A DNA stretch of 64,000 nt from Conus ventricosus. Lineage: Eukaryota; Mollusca; Gastropoda; Neogastropoda; Conidae. Where the stretch lies: the NCBI GenBank assembly GCA_018398815.1, contig CM031626.1, forward strand, positions 37,665,110-37,729,109. Reading direction: 5' to 3'. Both the position numbers and the translations under genes were made by a program. The notes under the pieces were generated by a model that had not been told where the DNA came from, made no database searches, and was given only the letters and a program-made list of their open reading frames with translations. Below, piece after piece: positions 1 to 11,060 of this stretch (position 1 is the stretch's first letter; every line of letters starts with the position of its first letter).

Positions 1-2672
1 AAAATGTGCCGTAGGTTACGCATATGAAAAGCATTGAGCTTTCGCTCTTGTCGGGCACGCACATTCCAATCTCGCTGCCATACAGGAGGGTGCACACAAC
101 ACAGGCTCTGTAGATCTGGATCTTTGTGTGCTCGGTCAGCTTGCTGTTGTTCCATGCTCCTTGTCAGTCTGGTCATGGTGGTAGCTGCCTTGCCCATGCA
201 CCTGTTAAGCTCTGCGTCCCAAGTGAGGGGTGTCTGAGATAGTTGAGCCCAGATAAACAAAGTCATGGACGACTTCCAGTTCATGGGCATTGATGCTGAT
301 GACTGGGGGAGAGTCAACTCCCGCCCCATGACCTGAGTTTTCTTCAAGCTAATGGTAAGCCCGAAGTCTTGGCAGGCATCGCTGAAGCGAGTCATGAGTG
401 CTGTAGGTCCTCGGTGAGTGGGCGGTTACTGCTGCGTCGTCTGCAAAGAGGAAGTCACGCAGGCACCTCACTTGACTTAAGCCGTGGCTCTTAGTTCTGG
501 AGAGGTTGAAGAGTTTTCTGTCTGTCCTGGTTCGGAGGTAAATACCTTCGCTGCAGGGCCAAATGCCCGTTTCAGCATCACAGCAAAGAAGATTCCAAAC
601 AGGGTGGGAGCCAGGATCAACCGTGTTTCACTCCGCTCCGTATGTTTGAAGGCAGCTGATGTTGAGCCGTCAAAGACGACGGTGCCTTTCCCTGTCTTCA
701 TGGAAGGATCTGATGATACTGAGACGTTTGGTGGACATCCAATCTTTGGGGGGGATCTTGAAGAGGCCATCCCTGTGACCAGATCGAAAGCCTTTGTGAG
801 ATCTATAAAGGCAATGAAGATGGCTTCCTTTGCTCCCTACAATTCCCCCGAAGCTGTTTAAGGGAGCAGATCATACCTATAGTGGATCTGTTGGCACGGA
901 AACCGCACTGTGATTCAGGATAAACTTGCTCTGCAAGTACTTGGAGCCTCTTCATGCTACTCGTGCAAAGACTTTCCCAACGATGCTAAGGAGGGATATG
1001 CCGCGATAATTATTGCAATCGCTTCTGTCACCTTTGTTTTTGTACAGTGTGATGACGTTAGCATCACTCATGTCTTGCGTACTTCGCCTTCACTCCAACA
1101 GAGGCAGAGGATTTCATGCAACTCGGTGATGATGTCTCTTTACAATGCTTCAGTACTTCGGCGGGAATACCGTCTTTCCCTGGTGCCCTGCCTGAGGCAA
1201 GAGATCCACGGCTTCGTTGAGTTCGTCTATGGTTGGTTCTCTGTCAAGTTCTTCCAGCTCTGGGAGGCGCTATATGGCATTCAGGGCATCTTCTGTGACT
1301 ACATTTTCTCTTGCATATAGCTCAGTGTAGTGTTCTACCCAGTGCTCCATCTGTTGTTCTCTGTGCTGAATCACCTCCCCTGTAGCGATTTCAAAGGGGC
1401 AGTTTTCTTTGCGTTGGGCCCAATGCCTGCTTGATGCCGCCATACATTGCCTTAATGTTGCCTGTGTCAGCTGCGATCTGAATCTGGGAGCAGAGCTGAA
1501 GCCAATAATCGTTGGCGCGTTGCCTGGCACACTGCTGGACTTTGCTGCGAGCAGCCACGAGAAACCTGGAGGTTTCTGCTCGACTTGGACAGGTTTGTAT
1601 GCTGTCGGGTGTTTCACTTGGCCTCGATGACTGGTGTCATTTCTCTACATGGGCTTCGAACCAATCAGCTGACTTGCTGGTCTTTTTGCCAAAGGTGGAC
1701 AAAGGCGGCGTTTTGTCGACAAGCATCTCAAGAGTTCCCCATCGTCCTTGGGCATTTGCAGTGGGTGGGCCAGGGGAATCCTCCAACAACGCGTGCGAAC
1801 TCCCTCCACTTTTACTTTGATCGCGTGTTTAGCTGGTATCTGATGCAAGGCCGCCCACCTTTCTCGTACTGTGCAAGTCTCTTCGCGCGGAGCATCACTT
1901 GCTGCACACCAAAGAGTGATCAGTGTCACAATCTGCGCTCTAGTACTGCGAGTGATCGTGATGCTGGATTAGGTTGACTACGTCTGTGAGGATCAGATCG
2001 AGCTGGTTCCATGTTTGGATCGAGGTGTCTCCAGAGACTCGATGCTGAGCATCGAGTTGAAGAAAATGTTACTGACGCAAGCCCATGATGACAGCAAGAG
2101 CTCTGCAGGCGCTGGCTCATTCTCGATACATTTTCCAGTAGCCGAACTGACCCAAGCAGTGGGCCCGGATTTGTTGATCGACACCTACTCTGGCGCTGAA
2201 ATCGCCCTAGTGAGAACATAATTTCTCTGTCGGGATTCCCTTATGGCAGCACTAGGTCGTCATAAAACATGTCTATTTCTTATTGCTTCTGCTGTGGATG
2301 CCAAATTTGTGCATAAGGCACTAATTAACTGACCTGGTCCGATTGAAGTTGGATCGGAGAGACGGATTGTTTCTGTTCCTTCTGCTTGTGGGGTTACGGA
2401 CTCATAATCTGTTTCTACCTGCGAATCCCACGCCGTGTTCCTTTGACCTCGTCTGGTGTTTGCCCAGCCAAAACAGAGTGAAGTCTCTCGACCCTCACAG
2501 AACCTGTTTCTGGGAGCCTAGATTCTTTAAGGGCGACAATGTCCATCTGCAGTCTGCTCAGTTCTCTGTCGATGACGCTGTGCGATATCGTTTACTTCCT
2601 GCAGGTCTCAGAAAAGCCTTGTGGCGTTGACCCTACGTTCCACGTACCCAATATCAGGGGCGGAAGTTTCAT
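1..2672 (-). pseudogene. LINE ORF2 remnant: AP endonuclease plus reverse transcriptase, running off the window edge
   Basis: Read on the minus strand from an ATG at 2,672, this is one non-LTR retrotransposon ORF2 broken by several frameshifts and stops. The endonuclease opens with a GTWNV motif near 2,650 and closes with a TDHSL motif near 1,915. The linker (about 1,750-1,420) ends in a recognisable EVIQHREQQMEHWVEHY stretch near 1,370. RT motifs follow in order: PGKDGIPAEVLKHC near 1,160, NNYRGISLLSIVGKV near 990, ESQCGFRANRSTI near 900, LAPTLFGIFFA near 600, the catalytic FADDAAVTA at about 420-455, GLTISLKKTQVMG near 350 and YLGSTISD near 245. The C-terminus lies outside the window. The product would nick target DNA and copy its own RNA at the nick. 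I recognise the family as a common invertebrate LINE but do not assign a clade. At least four frame breaks make it non-functional as read. Confidence 0.9.
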
Positions 2673-3010
2673 TTTTCTGTGCCTGGTGCACCAGTTTTCG
2701 TCGACCCGCTTGTCGTTTTCCACCCTAAACCCCACGCATCCAGTGAGGCCAAAACGGACCGTGGAGGGTCAGCACCTTACTGGCTGGGGACAGCCACTTA
2801 GGCGGTCGGTAGCTGCCCTGTGAGAGAGATGACCTAATCCCCCCGACGTAAACAGCCCCAAGCGTCTGACTCTACGCCAATAGAGTATGCAGACTTATAA
2901 CCGGAAGACTGTGCTAACTTTTCCCCGTGTTATGTGAGCGCTGCAAAGCGAAGCTGGAGTGACCTCTCCAGAGCGCTAAGCCTGGGTAATAAGAAATGGA
3001 GGGCAAGCAG
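2673..3010 (-). mobile_element. Probable 5' leader of the LINE at 1-2,672
   Basis: This non-coding stretch lies directly upstream of the LINE start codon on the minus strand. It is GC-balanced and non-repetitive, and holds no ORF I recognise. I infer that it is the 5' untranslated region because the endonuclease start is complete. The element's 5' boundary is not visible; the C-tract and CT microsatellite beginning near 3,028 may mark it. Confidence 0.4.
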
Positions 3011-3027
3011 TTACCCACTCAGCAGAC

Positions 3028-3088
3028 CCCCCCCCCCCCTCTCTCTCTCTCCTCTCTCTCTCTCTCATCCTCTCTCCTCATCTCTACG

Positions 3089-3124
<36 letters not shown>
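3028..3124. repeat. C-tract followed by (CT)n microsatellite
   Basis: A run of about 13 C is followed by interrupted (CT)n/(TCTC)n. The short reading frames across it are low-complexity artefacts. Confidence 0.95.
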
Positions 3125-3126
<2 letters not shown>

Positions 3127-3209
3127 CGTCGCTGGAATGGTCCATTGGAAAGGCATATGCCGATCCACATGGTTTCCAGTGGCCGTCGCAGGACTTGCCA
3201 GAACGCTGC

Positions 3210-5351
3210 TGTTCATTATGGTCAAGGATGATGCCCGACGTATTAGTTTTACCGTTACAGCCGTTACGGCCTGTAACGCTTTTTATTCTTTATGTCATAT
3301 CACAGAAAGTACACGGCCGATCTTTTGTAAAATTACAGTATGTTCATTAGGCTCAAGGATGATGCCCGATTTTTTAGTTACCCCCCAGTTAAAGCCGTAA
3401 CTAACGGCTGTAAACAGCCCTGTTAACAGGTTATTTTCTGATACAAAATATAATAAAAAGTACTATGGCCGATCTTTCTAAAACTTTTCAAGGTAGTTCC
3501 TTTATATGGGTCATGGATGATGCCCCGAACATTTTAGTTACCGTTACAGCTGTTTACAACGCTGTAACGGCCTGAACGCTTTTTTATTCTAAAGGAAAAT
3601 CTCAGCAAGTAACTTGGCCGACTTTGTGAAATTAGCAGGAAAGTTTCATTATGGTCTCGGCACTGATGCCCTATTTTATAGCCGTTACTCTAACAGCTGT
3701 AACAGCCAGTAAAGCTTTTTTCTTTCTTTATATGGAATATCTCATAAAGTACGTGGCTGATCTTTGTGAAAATTAGCATGTATGTTCATTATGGGTCACG
3801 AAGAATGCCCGATGTTTTAGTTTACCCTTATAGCCGTTACTAACGGCTGTAACGGCCTGAACGCTTTTTTATTTTTATGGAAATATCTCAGAAAGTACTT
3901 GGCCGATCTTTGTGAAAATTAGCAGGTATGTTCATTATGGTCTCGGATGATGTTTTAGTTTAAACCCGTTATAGCCGTTACTAACAGCGTAACAGCCTGT
4001 AACGGTTTTTCTTCTGTATAGAATATCTCAAAAAGACTTGGCCGATCTTTCTGAAAATTTGTAGGTATCTTTACTATGGTCGCGAATAATGCCTGATGTT
4101 TTCTTTACCGTTACAGCCGTTAGTACTGTCTGTAACGACCTGTAACGGTTTTTCTTCTTTATGGAATATCTCAGAAAGCACTTGGCCGATCTTTCTGAAC
4201 ATTTGTAGTATGTTCGTTATGGGTCAGGGATGATGCCCGATGTGTTGGTTTACCGTTACAGCCGTTGCTAACGCAGTAACGGCCTGTAACGCTTTTTCTC
4301 TTTACGGAATATCTCAGAAAATACGTGGCTGATCTTTGTGAAAATTAGCAGTATGTTCATTATGGGTCACGAAGAATGCCCGATGTTTTAGTTTACCGTT
4401 ATAGCCGTTACTAACGGCTGTAGCGGCCTCAAACGGTTTGTTTTTCTTCATGGAACATCTCAGAAAGTACTTGGCCGATCTTTGTGAAAATTAGCAGGTA
4501 TGTTCATTATGGATCAATGATGATGCCTGATGTTTTAGTTTACCGTTATAACCATTACTAGCGGCTGTAACAGCCTGTAACCTTTTTTTTCTATATCGAA
4601 TATCTCATAAAGTACTTGGCTGATCGTTGTGAACATTAACAGGTATGTTCACTATGGGTCACGGATGATGCCCGATGTTTTAGTTTACCGTTATAGCCGT
4701 TACTAACGGCTGTAACGGCCTGTAACGCTTTTCTTCTTTATGGAATATCTCAGAAAGTACTTGGCCGATCTTGTGAAAATTAGCAGTATCTTCATTATGG
4801 GTTACGGATGATGCCCGATGTTTTAGTTTACCGTTATAGCCGTTACTAAAGGCTGTAACGGCCTGTAACGCTTTTCTTCTTATGGAATATCTCAGAAAGT
4901 ACTTGGCCGATCTTTGTGAAAATTAGCAGTATCCTCATTATGGGTTACGGATGATGCCCGATGTTTTAGTTTACCGTTATAGCCGTTACTAAAGCTGTAA
5001 CGGCCTGTAACGGTTTTTCTTCTTTATGGACTATCTCACGCGTATTCAGGATAAACTGGGAGTACGGCCAATATTTCAGAAAATTTATAGGTATGTTCAT
5101 TAGGGGCACGGATGATGCCCGATGTTTAAGTTTACCGTTATAGCCGTTACTAACGGCCCATAATGGTTTTTCTTCTTTATGGAAAATCTCAGAAGGTTCT
5201 TGGCCGATCTTTCTGAAAATTTGTAAGTATGTTCATTTTAGGTCACAGACGATGGCCGATGTTTACCAGAATAGCCATTACTAACGGTTACGCCAGCCCA
5301 AGACGGTTTTTCCTCTTTATGGACTATCTCACGCATATTCAGGAAAAACTG
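3210..5351. repeat. About 145-bp tandem satellite with a palindromic core, roughly 14 units
   Basis: A block containing GGCCGATCTTTGTGAAAA recurs near 3,311, 3,464, 3,616, 3,757, 3,901, 4,040, 4,186, 4,328, 4,472, 4,617, 4,763, 4,906, 5,068 and 5,201. The mean spacing is about 145 bp. Each unit also holds GATGATGCCCGATGTTTTAG, a hairpin core and TATGGAATATCTCAGAAAG. The core has two 15-nt arms, CCGTTATAGCCGTTA and TAACGGCTGTAACGG, separated by one base and complementary except at one position. Units in the middle (about 4,300-5,000) are the most alike. The last two share a variant ending containing TATTCAGGA. No long ORF crosses the array. It looks like a satellite or the internal repeat array of a mobile element. 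Confidence 0.93.
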
Positions 5352-5389
5352 CAGTACGCATATGCGTGTGCATCTGTGTTTATATCATG

Positions 5390-6030
5390 TATATGAGTGT
5401 TTTTATTTCTAACTAGTAGTATTTTGATGTTCCTAACAAATTTGAAACACATATTCTGTAATGAGCGATTTGAATCACGAAGATTGTAATAGAAGGATCC
5501 ATAAGGATACCATTGTTATAGCAATAATAATTTGGACAACAGGTACTCTACCTAATGGTGCTATGAGTTCTTTTTTGACAATATTCTGATAGGTTTTGGA
5601 ATTCGAGAATAAATTCTATCTTAACTTTCGTCATAGCGATAGACTATTCGTAAGCCACAGTCCTAGATATTTGAATTTGGAAGTTCCATTCCAGTTAAAG
5701 TAGTAATAATTCATGTTTCGGTGGCATGTACCTCTATATCTATGCAAACATTAGCTTTCTAAATAACATTGCATATGAATTTCTCACCTCCTTCTAACGT
5801 AAAGTAGTGTCGTCCTGGCAAATGTTTTATTCCGAATTCCGTATTTTCGACCTTTATGCCTTGGATATCATCATGGTCTTACCTTATCTATGGGCTGTAG
5901 TAGGTCATCACACAAAAACAAATAATATGCAGATGGAGGGTCCCCTTTTGGCGTCAACTTCTTCCAATCGAAAAACAACCCGAAGACAATTCCCATTTAC
6001 TATTACGTATACTGTATCTTATCGCAAAGT
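5390..6030 (-). pseudogene. LINE reverse transcriptase fragment, second family
   Basis: On the minus strand, scattered frames match the middle of a non-LTR RT. A degraded GDPPSAYLF-like block is near 5,960, a GIKVENTEFGIKH block near 5,850 and a QDDTT-like catalytic block near 5,810. KFKYLGLWLTNS is near 5,660, LIAPLGRVPVVQ (the N-L-T-P-x-G-K-I-x-V-x-K type motif) near 5,560, and CFKFVRNIKI near 5,440. Every motif lies in a different frame from its neighbour, so the copy is dead or badly sequenced. It differs from the LINE at 1-2,672 in motif wording. It stops about 40 bp from the satellite, whose array may have truncated it. Confidence 0.6.
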
Positions 6031-6742
6031 AGCGTTATGCTGCTGGATACGATCCCCCCTTTCCACCGATTTCAAAATAAGATGTCAAGGTATATTAAGG
6101 CTTATAAACACTCTTTTCCTCACGCAGTTTTGTGAATTCATTTGGGAACGGTTTTGACAAAATCAAAGTTGGTCCTAGAGTCAGTGCCAGAACGATGGCA
6201 AACTTGACGCTGGCCGATGGGAAAGCGGCGGGACGCGAGGAGGGAATGCGAACAATGTCACCGAGGACTCTCAGTGGACTGCCCAGAATTCGTTGCAACA
6301 CGCAAGGAACGGTTCTGCATTCACCTCACATTGGTTTTACGGCACACCCGCGCACACAAATGGGAGCAGGATAAGACAAAAAGGATCCCCTCTCCTGCCT
6401 CTTCTATAAAAAAACACACAACAAAAAAAAAAACCAAAAAAACACGAAATTGGGCCAGAACTCTGCTTGTTTTCACGCATTATTTGAAGCACACATCTTT
6501 GGCAAGTAAGGTTAAAATAGGATGATCAAGAAGAGAGAGAACGAAAACGAAACGAACGAACGAACGAATCTTTTTAAATGAGGGATAAAGAATAACACAA
6601 TACAGGCTTTTTTACATCTTGCCCTCGATGGAGCAGAAAAAAAATAATAACAATATGTGACTTCAAAATCAACGAACCCTCTAAATATGAAAAGAAGATT
6701 AGCCTGAAAATACAAAGGCTATCCAAAAATATGACAGGTCAA

Positions 6743-6747
<5 letters not shown>
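6031..6747. other. No recognisable gene
   Basis: This holds overlapping short frames on both strands around 6,100-6,525, none resembling a known family, then an A-rich run (6,410-6,450) and AT-rich sequence with a short (ACGA)n run near 6,550. I see no promoter, RNA gene or repeat boundary. Confidence 0.5.
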
Positions 6748-6775
<28 letters not shown>

Positions 6776-6885
6776 CACACACACACCACACACACACAAC
6801 ACACACAAACACACACGCGCGCGCGCGCGCGCGCGCGCGCACGCCACGCACGCACGCACGCACGCAGCGCACTGCACGTCACGTA

Positions 6886-6916
<31 letters not shown>

Positions 6917-6925
6917 CACACACAC

Positions 6926-6963
<38 letters not shown>

Positions 6964-6978
6964 ACACAACACACACAC
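6748..6978. repeat. Composite (CA)n-(GC)n-(CACG)n-(CA)n microsatellite
   Basis: (CA)n blocks surround a (GC)n run near 6,816-6,840 and a (CACG)n run near 6,845-6,870. Imperfect CACCACAC steps break the (CA) tracts. The long reading frames on both strands are artefacts of the repeat. Confidence 0.97.
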
Positions 6979-7039
6979 AAAGAGAAAAACAACTTCGCAA
7001 ATACATTTTTTTTTAAATAGAAGAAAAAAGAAGAAGAAG

Positions 7040-9240
7040 AAAAGAAAAAAGAAAGAAGAAAATGGAGGACTCAATGAAAGGTGGACAGGTGAAGCATATT
7101 CTGTGACAACGTATAGAAGAAGGGGTAACGAAGGAAAACAAATGTACAGTCAATACATTTAAACATCCATTGTACTTAAATAAATCCATACAATAATTGT
7201 GAAAAACGTATAAAAGAAGGGTATATGATGGTCCATTAGTCACACGGTTTAGGAACGGAACAATCAGATATGAGAAGTATTGTTTTCTGAAACGTTTAGA
7301 ACGAGAAATTACATTAAATGAAGACACTAGGTCATTCCACAAACTACCACCAGAGTAAATGAGGCTAATTTAAAGAGATCAATCCCCTCGGTAGGGGCAG
7401 CTGAATCGTGCTGAGAATTGCGAATTCAGGTTCGTTTAATTTATTTTCAAAGTTGGTGGTGCTTGAGTGGACCATTATCTTAAACATGAAAAGTTGCTTT
7501 GTTATAAGGGAGTTTCCATTTTAGAGGCAAAATGTCTAAACGATTAGTAATCAGAGGGAGTTACAGTTTAGATTTTGAGAAAGACGAGTTCACAGCGCGT
7601 CTATGAGACTGAAGAGTGGTTTTAATACGTTATAACGGCCCGAATCCCACAATGTAAAGAAAGGTAATTCAAATGCGATTCAATGTACGAAGGAAAAAAC
7701 AGCTACGACAATGTTGGTCTAGAAACAATTTAGTTTGGAAAGCTGGTAATTTTTGAGAGCTGACGGTTTGCAAAGCATTGTGACATTAGAAACCATGACA
7801 TATTATTGTCTACAATGCACCAAGGTCTTTATGATGAGCAGCTTCTCAACTATACATTAAATATACTAAAAGATAGGGAATCAAAGAAATATGACGCTTT
7901 TTGTCTGGGTTATTATCAATTACTTCGTTTTCTGAGGATGGAGAACACATGTGATTGGAGTTCAGACCATAGATTAATTTGTTTTATACTTTCCTTGTAA
8001 ACTGCATACACATGGTCAATTCTTTTATGGAACTACAGTGAAATTGTGGATGGCATCAACAGAACATTTCACAGAGACTATCAATGAATAGAGGTAAATC
8101 GTTTATTATATATGGAAAATAAAGATAGTCCCGGAGTACTGACCCGTGAGCACAGCCATGACTAAGGGATAATGTAGAGATACCAGAATCTTTACTGAGA
8201 CCATTTTGCTTTCTACCGGACAGAAATGATGAATTGGAGTTCTAACGATTCTCTGAAAAGTTTGTATACCTTATGCTTTTTAAGAAGAAGATTGCGGTCA
8301 TTTAACGGGGTCAAAGGCTTGTAATAAACATCTACCAGAGAACACCTGTAATTTTGTCGTTATTTATATTAGTAAGCCATTGATCAACGTGTTTGTCAGT
8401 GCTGGTGGCACGAGGATTACCCCCCAACCGTATTGTCTTGGTGAAAGAAATGAAAACATTGAAGTGATCGAGAATATGTTTTATTAGATGTTTTCCAATG
8501 GTTTTTTAGACAGCACAGACAGAATAAAAATGGCCGAAGTTAGACGGATCGGTGTGATCACCTGGGGCGAAGCGCATTACTCTAGCAATTTAAAAGCTTG
8601 GAACTGATTTTTAGAAATGCAGAATTGTATATATACGTAAGTGTTTCAGCAATTACAGGCCACGCTGACAGTTTGAGACGTTCCGTCATGCCAGCAAGTG
8701 CCAGTAGTACTACTTTCTTTAAGGAATAAGAGCGATTATATAATTCGAACACATACCAACGAATATCTAGCCATGTTGTGAGTTTTTTTGGACTGACAAA
8801 AATTCAGAAGAACATCTAAATCGTCTTGTGATGAGCTGTTGTTTGTATGGTGAAATTGGAATATTGCTGAAGTGTTGTTCAACATTTCAGCTGATACATC
8901 TATCGTGTTGTACACGAGCGTGAGAATGTTTATTGCAAAGCTGATTGATAGCCTTCCAAACTGATCGGTTGTCTGTGTTAGAGTAAATATGATCTTATAA
9001 AATATTTCTTTTTCGCTGAGCGTTTTAAATAGACCACAAGATTTCTTTGTTTCCTTAAATTCGATAACGATTCACTGATGCTAGACGTGAGTCTCTTAAA
9101 TCCATGGATTTTTCTATATCACTTGTAATCCAAGCTGGCTGGGTTACTGTAAATAAACTAAGAGAGTAGTTTGGAAGTTTTTAAACTGTAACGCTATCCA
9201 GAGCGATCTAAGATATTTTTCGAGCGAAGCGCTCGATGAA
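7040..9240 (-). pseudogene. 5'-truncated LINE with RT and C-terminal domain
   Basis: Minus-strand frames give a typical LINE order. PAWITSDIEKSMDLRDSR is near 9,130 and NTDNRSVWKAINQLC near 8,960. A GDHTDPSNF block (the RT P-x-N-Y-R-P region) is near 8,550. WLTNINNDKITGVL, followed by a broken VDVYYKAFDPV motif, lies near 8,370-8,310. SFLSGRKQNG is near 8,220 and IINDLPLFIDSLC near 8,090. The ADD catalytic site that should follow is eroded. The C-terminal SGGSLWNDLV segment lies near 7,330. Internal stops and frameshifts are frequent. The wording is closer to CR1/Jockey-type elements than to the other LINEs here; that clade call is inference. The 3' end is probably near 7,140-7,040, next to an A/G-rich run. 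Confidence 0.75.
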
Positions 9241-9779
9241 ACTTAATAGGAGTCGTGAACATAAAACTAGTAAACCAGTTTCTCTTGGTCTGGGAAAGGT
9301 CATTTCGAACAAAGTTAAACCAGCATAATTATAATTCTGCATCAGAAATTATGGTGTGTTAAATGTGTTCCTCGCAAAACCAAAATTAAAGGAAACAATT
9401 ACCATGATTATATAAAACAACGAGACACGTCGCATAACCTTGTTTAATCAACTGTTAATTTCGAAATGCCATCCTCAACTTAAGGCCAATGCAGAATGGC
9501 CTAACTTCTTCGTTGCGAAGAGGGGGGGGGGGTACATCCCCCCCCCTGGACACAATAGCAAACAGGAATATAAATTTGCAAGAAAAAAGAATACCAAATA
9601 CCAACAAGGGATATTGTCAATACCAAACAATTTAGTAACAAGTCAACAATGAGCAAAAAATTTAACAGACACGTATTCAAAAAGACAATAGAAAAGAAAC
9701 GTATATTATAGCAAGTTATTTAAGTTAAAGAACAATGATGGCTAATAGCTGTCTACAGGTCAGTACAACCAGAAACAGA
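9241..9779. other. No gene; G-run/C-run inverted pair
   Basis: The left part may hold decayed upstream sequence of the LINE at 7,040-9,240. At 9,522-9,546 eleven G, the loop TACAT and nine C form a potential hairpin. A 70-codon frame across this run resembles nothing I know. Confidence 0.5.
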
Positions 9780-9892
9780 CACTACACACCCAACACACAC
9801 AAACACACACACACCACCACACACACACAGCACACAACACACACACACAAACACACGACACACACCACACACACACACACACACACAACACA
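9780..9892. repeat. Imperfect (CA)n microsatellite
   Basis: (CA)n with CACCAC and CAACAC interruptions, followed by A-rich (CAA)n/(AAAC)n to about 9,970. Confidence 0.96.
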
Positions 9893-9970
9893 CAAAAAAA
9901 TCCCGAAAGCAGTCAAAACAACAACAACAAACAAACAAACAAAAAACACAAAAACAAAAAACAACAACGA

Positions 9971-10750
9971 CTCTGGGGTTCTACTGAGCAACCGTACGAG
10001 TACTAGGACAAAGCAAAGACAGTCTTCTTGGTCCGCAACGTCTGTGGTTGCTCCATTCAATGCATTGCTGATTCTAACATCGATCAAACAACACCTAATC
10101 CCTCAAGGGGGGGGGGGGCAACCCCCCCATCCCATAACAAATATACACACGACCGCGTGGCCACTTCTAAAGCACGCTTACCAATAGTATAACTTAGGAC
10201 AAAATATGCCGAATATACACATGTCGTCCTCAGCACAAGCACAAGGAAATAAAAGGAAACATTTCAACGACAAATAGACAGTTCATGACACAATTTTTAA
10301 ATCAGCATTACAGCAAAAGTTATGAGAAAACATGATACATTGGAATAATGTACTTTACAGATTAGGGAGGATAAGAAGAGAAAGAGTGCTGCTGAGACAA
10401 AAGATGTGATGCCAATTGTGCAATATTGTTCACTTAAGTGTGCACAGGTTGGGAGTGCGGAAATTGGTCATTCCAGGCGATCGGTTTTGGGTTAGGTAGA
10501 GGTGAGACGGTTACGTGCGGGGTTGGTGATGACAAAAGAATGAGAAGGAATGTTGTGAACATTTTCTGCAGGAGGGGGTTACTATGGAACAACGTGCATT
10601 GGAGAGGGGTTGCTGACACCATGGCTGGTCGGGGTCTTGGGTAGAAAAGTGTGGGAAGGGTTGACAGTGGTATGATTGGGTTGTAAGGGGTCACTCTGAA
10701 ATCCCATGGAAACGGATCTTCGAGGTAAAGGGGGGAAATGTGAAGAGAGG
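9971..10750. other. No recognisable gene; second G-run/C-run pair
   Basis: The only structured element is a run of 12 G (10,107-10,118), loop CAA, then 7 C. The frame at 10,438-10,644 (68 codons) has no similarity I recognise. Confidence 0.5.
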
Positions 10751-11060
10751 AGATGAGAGGAGAGAGAGAGAGAAGAGAGAGAGGAGAGAGAAGAGAGAGA
10801 GAGAAAAGGAGAAGAGAGGAGAGAGAGAGAGAGAGAGAGAGAGACAGAACAAGACAGACAACGACACACAGACAGAAACAACACAGACACACAGACAAAT
10901 CGACAAACAGACAATAGACTAAAAACAGACAGAAGAAGAAGAAGAAGTAAAGAAGAAGAATGAAGAATGAAGAAGAAGAAGATAGAAGAAGAAAGAAATG
11001 AAGAAGAAGAAAAGAAGAAGAAGAAGAAGAAGAAGAAGAAGAAACGAAAGAAGAAGAATA
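10751..11060. repeat. (GA)n, (ACAG)n and (GAA)n microsatellite block
   Basis: Interrupted (GA)n runs from 10,758 to 10,845, followed by an ACAGACA-rich stretch to 10,930 and (GAA)n to about 11,060. The 218-codon minus-strand frame here is poly-Ser/Leu/Phe from the repeat and is not a gene. Confidence 0.96.

Noticed and set aside
477..2221. Plus-strand ORFs opposite the first LINE (for example 484-861, 910-1,320, 1,585-1,977)
   Set aside because: All lie antisense to recognisable endonuclease or RT blocks and have no similarity of their own.
3210..5351. CRISPR-like array of regularly spaced repeats
   Set aside because: Units are about 145 bp and similar throughout their length, with no unique spacers, no leader and no cas genes, in an animal genome. 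It is a satellite.
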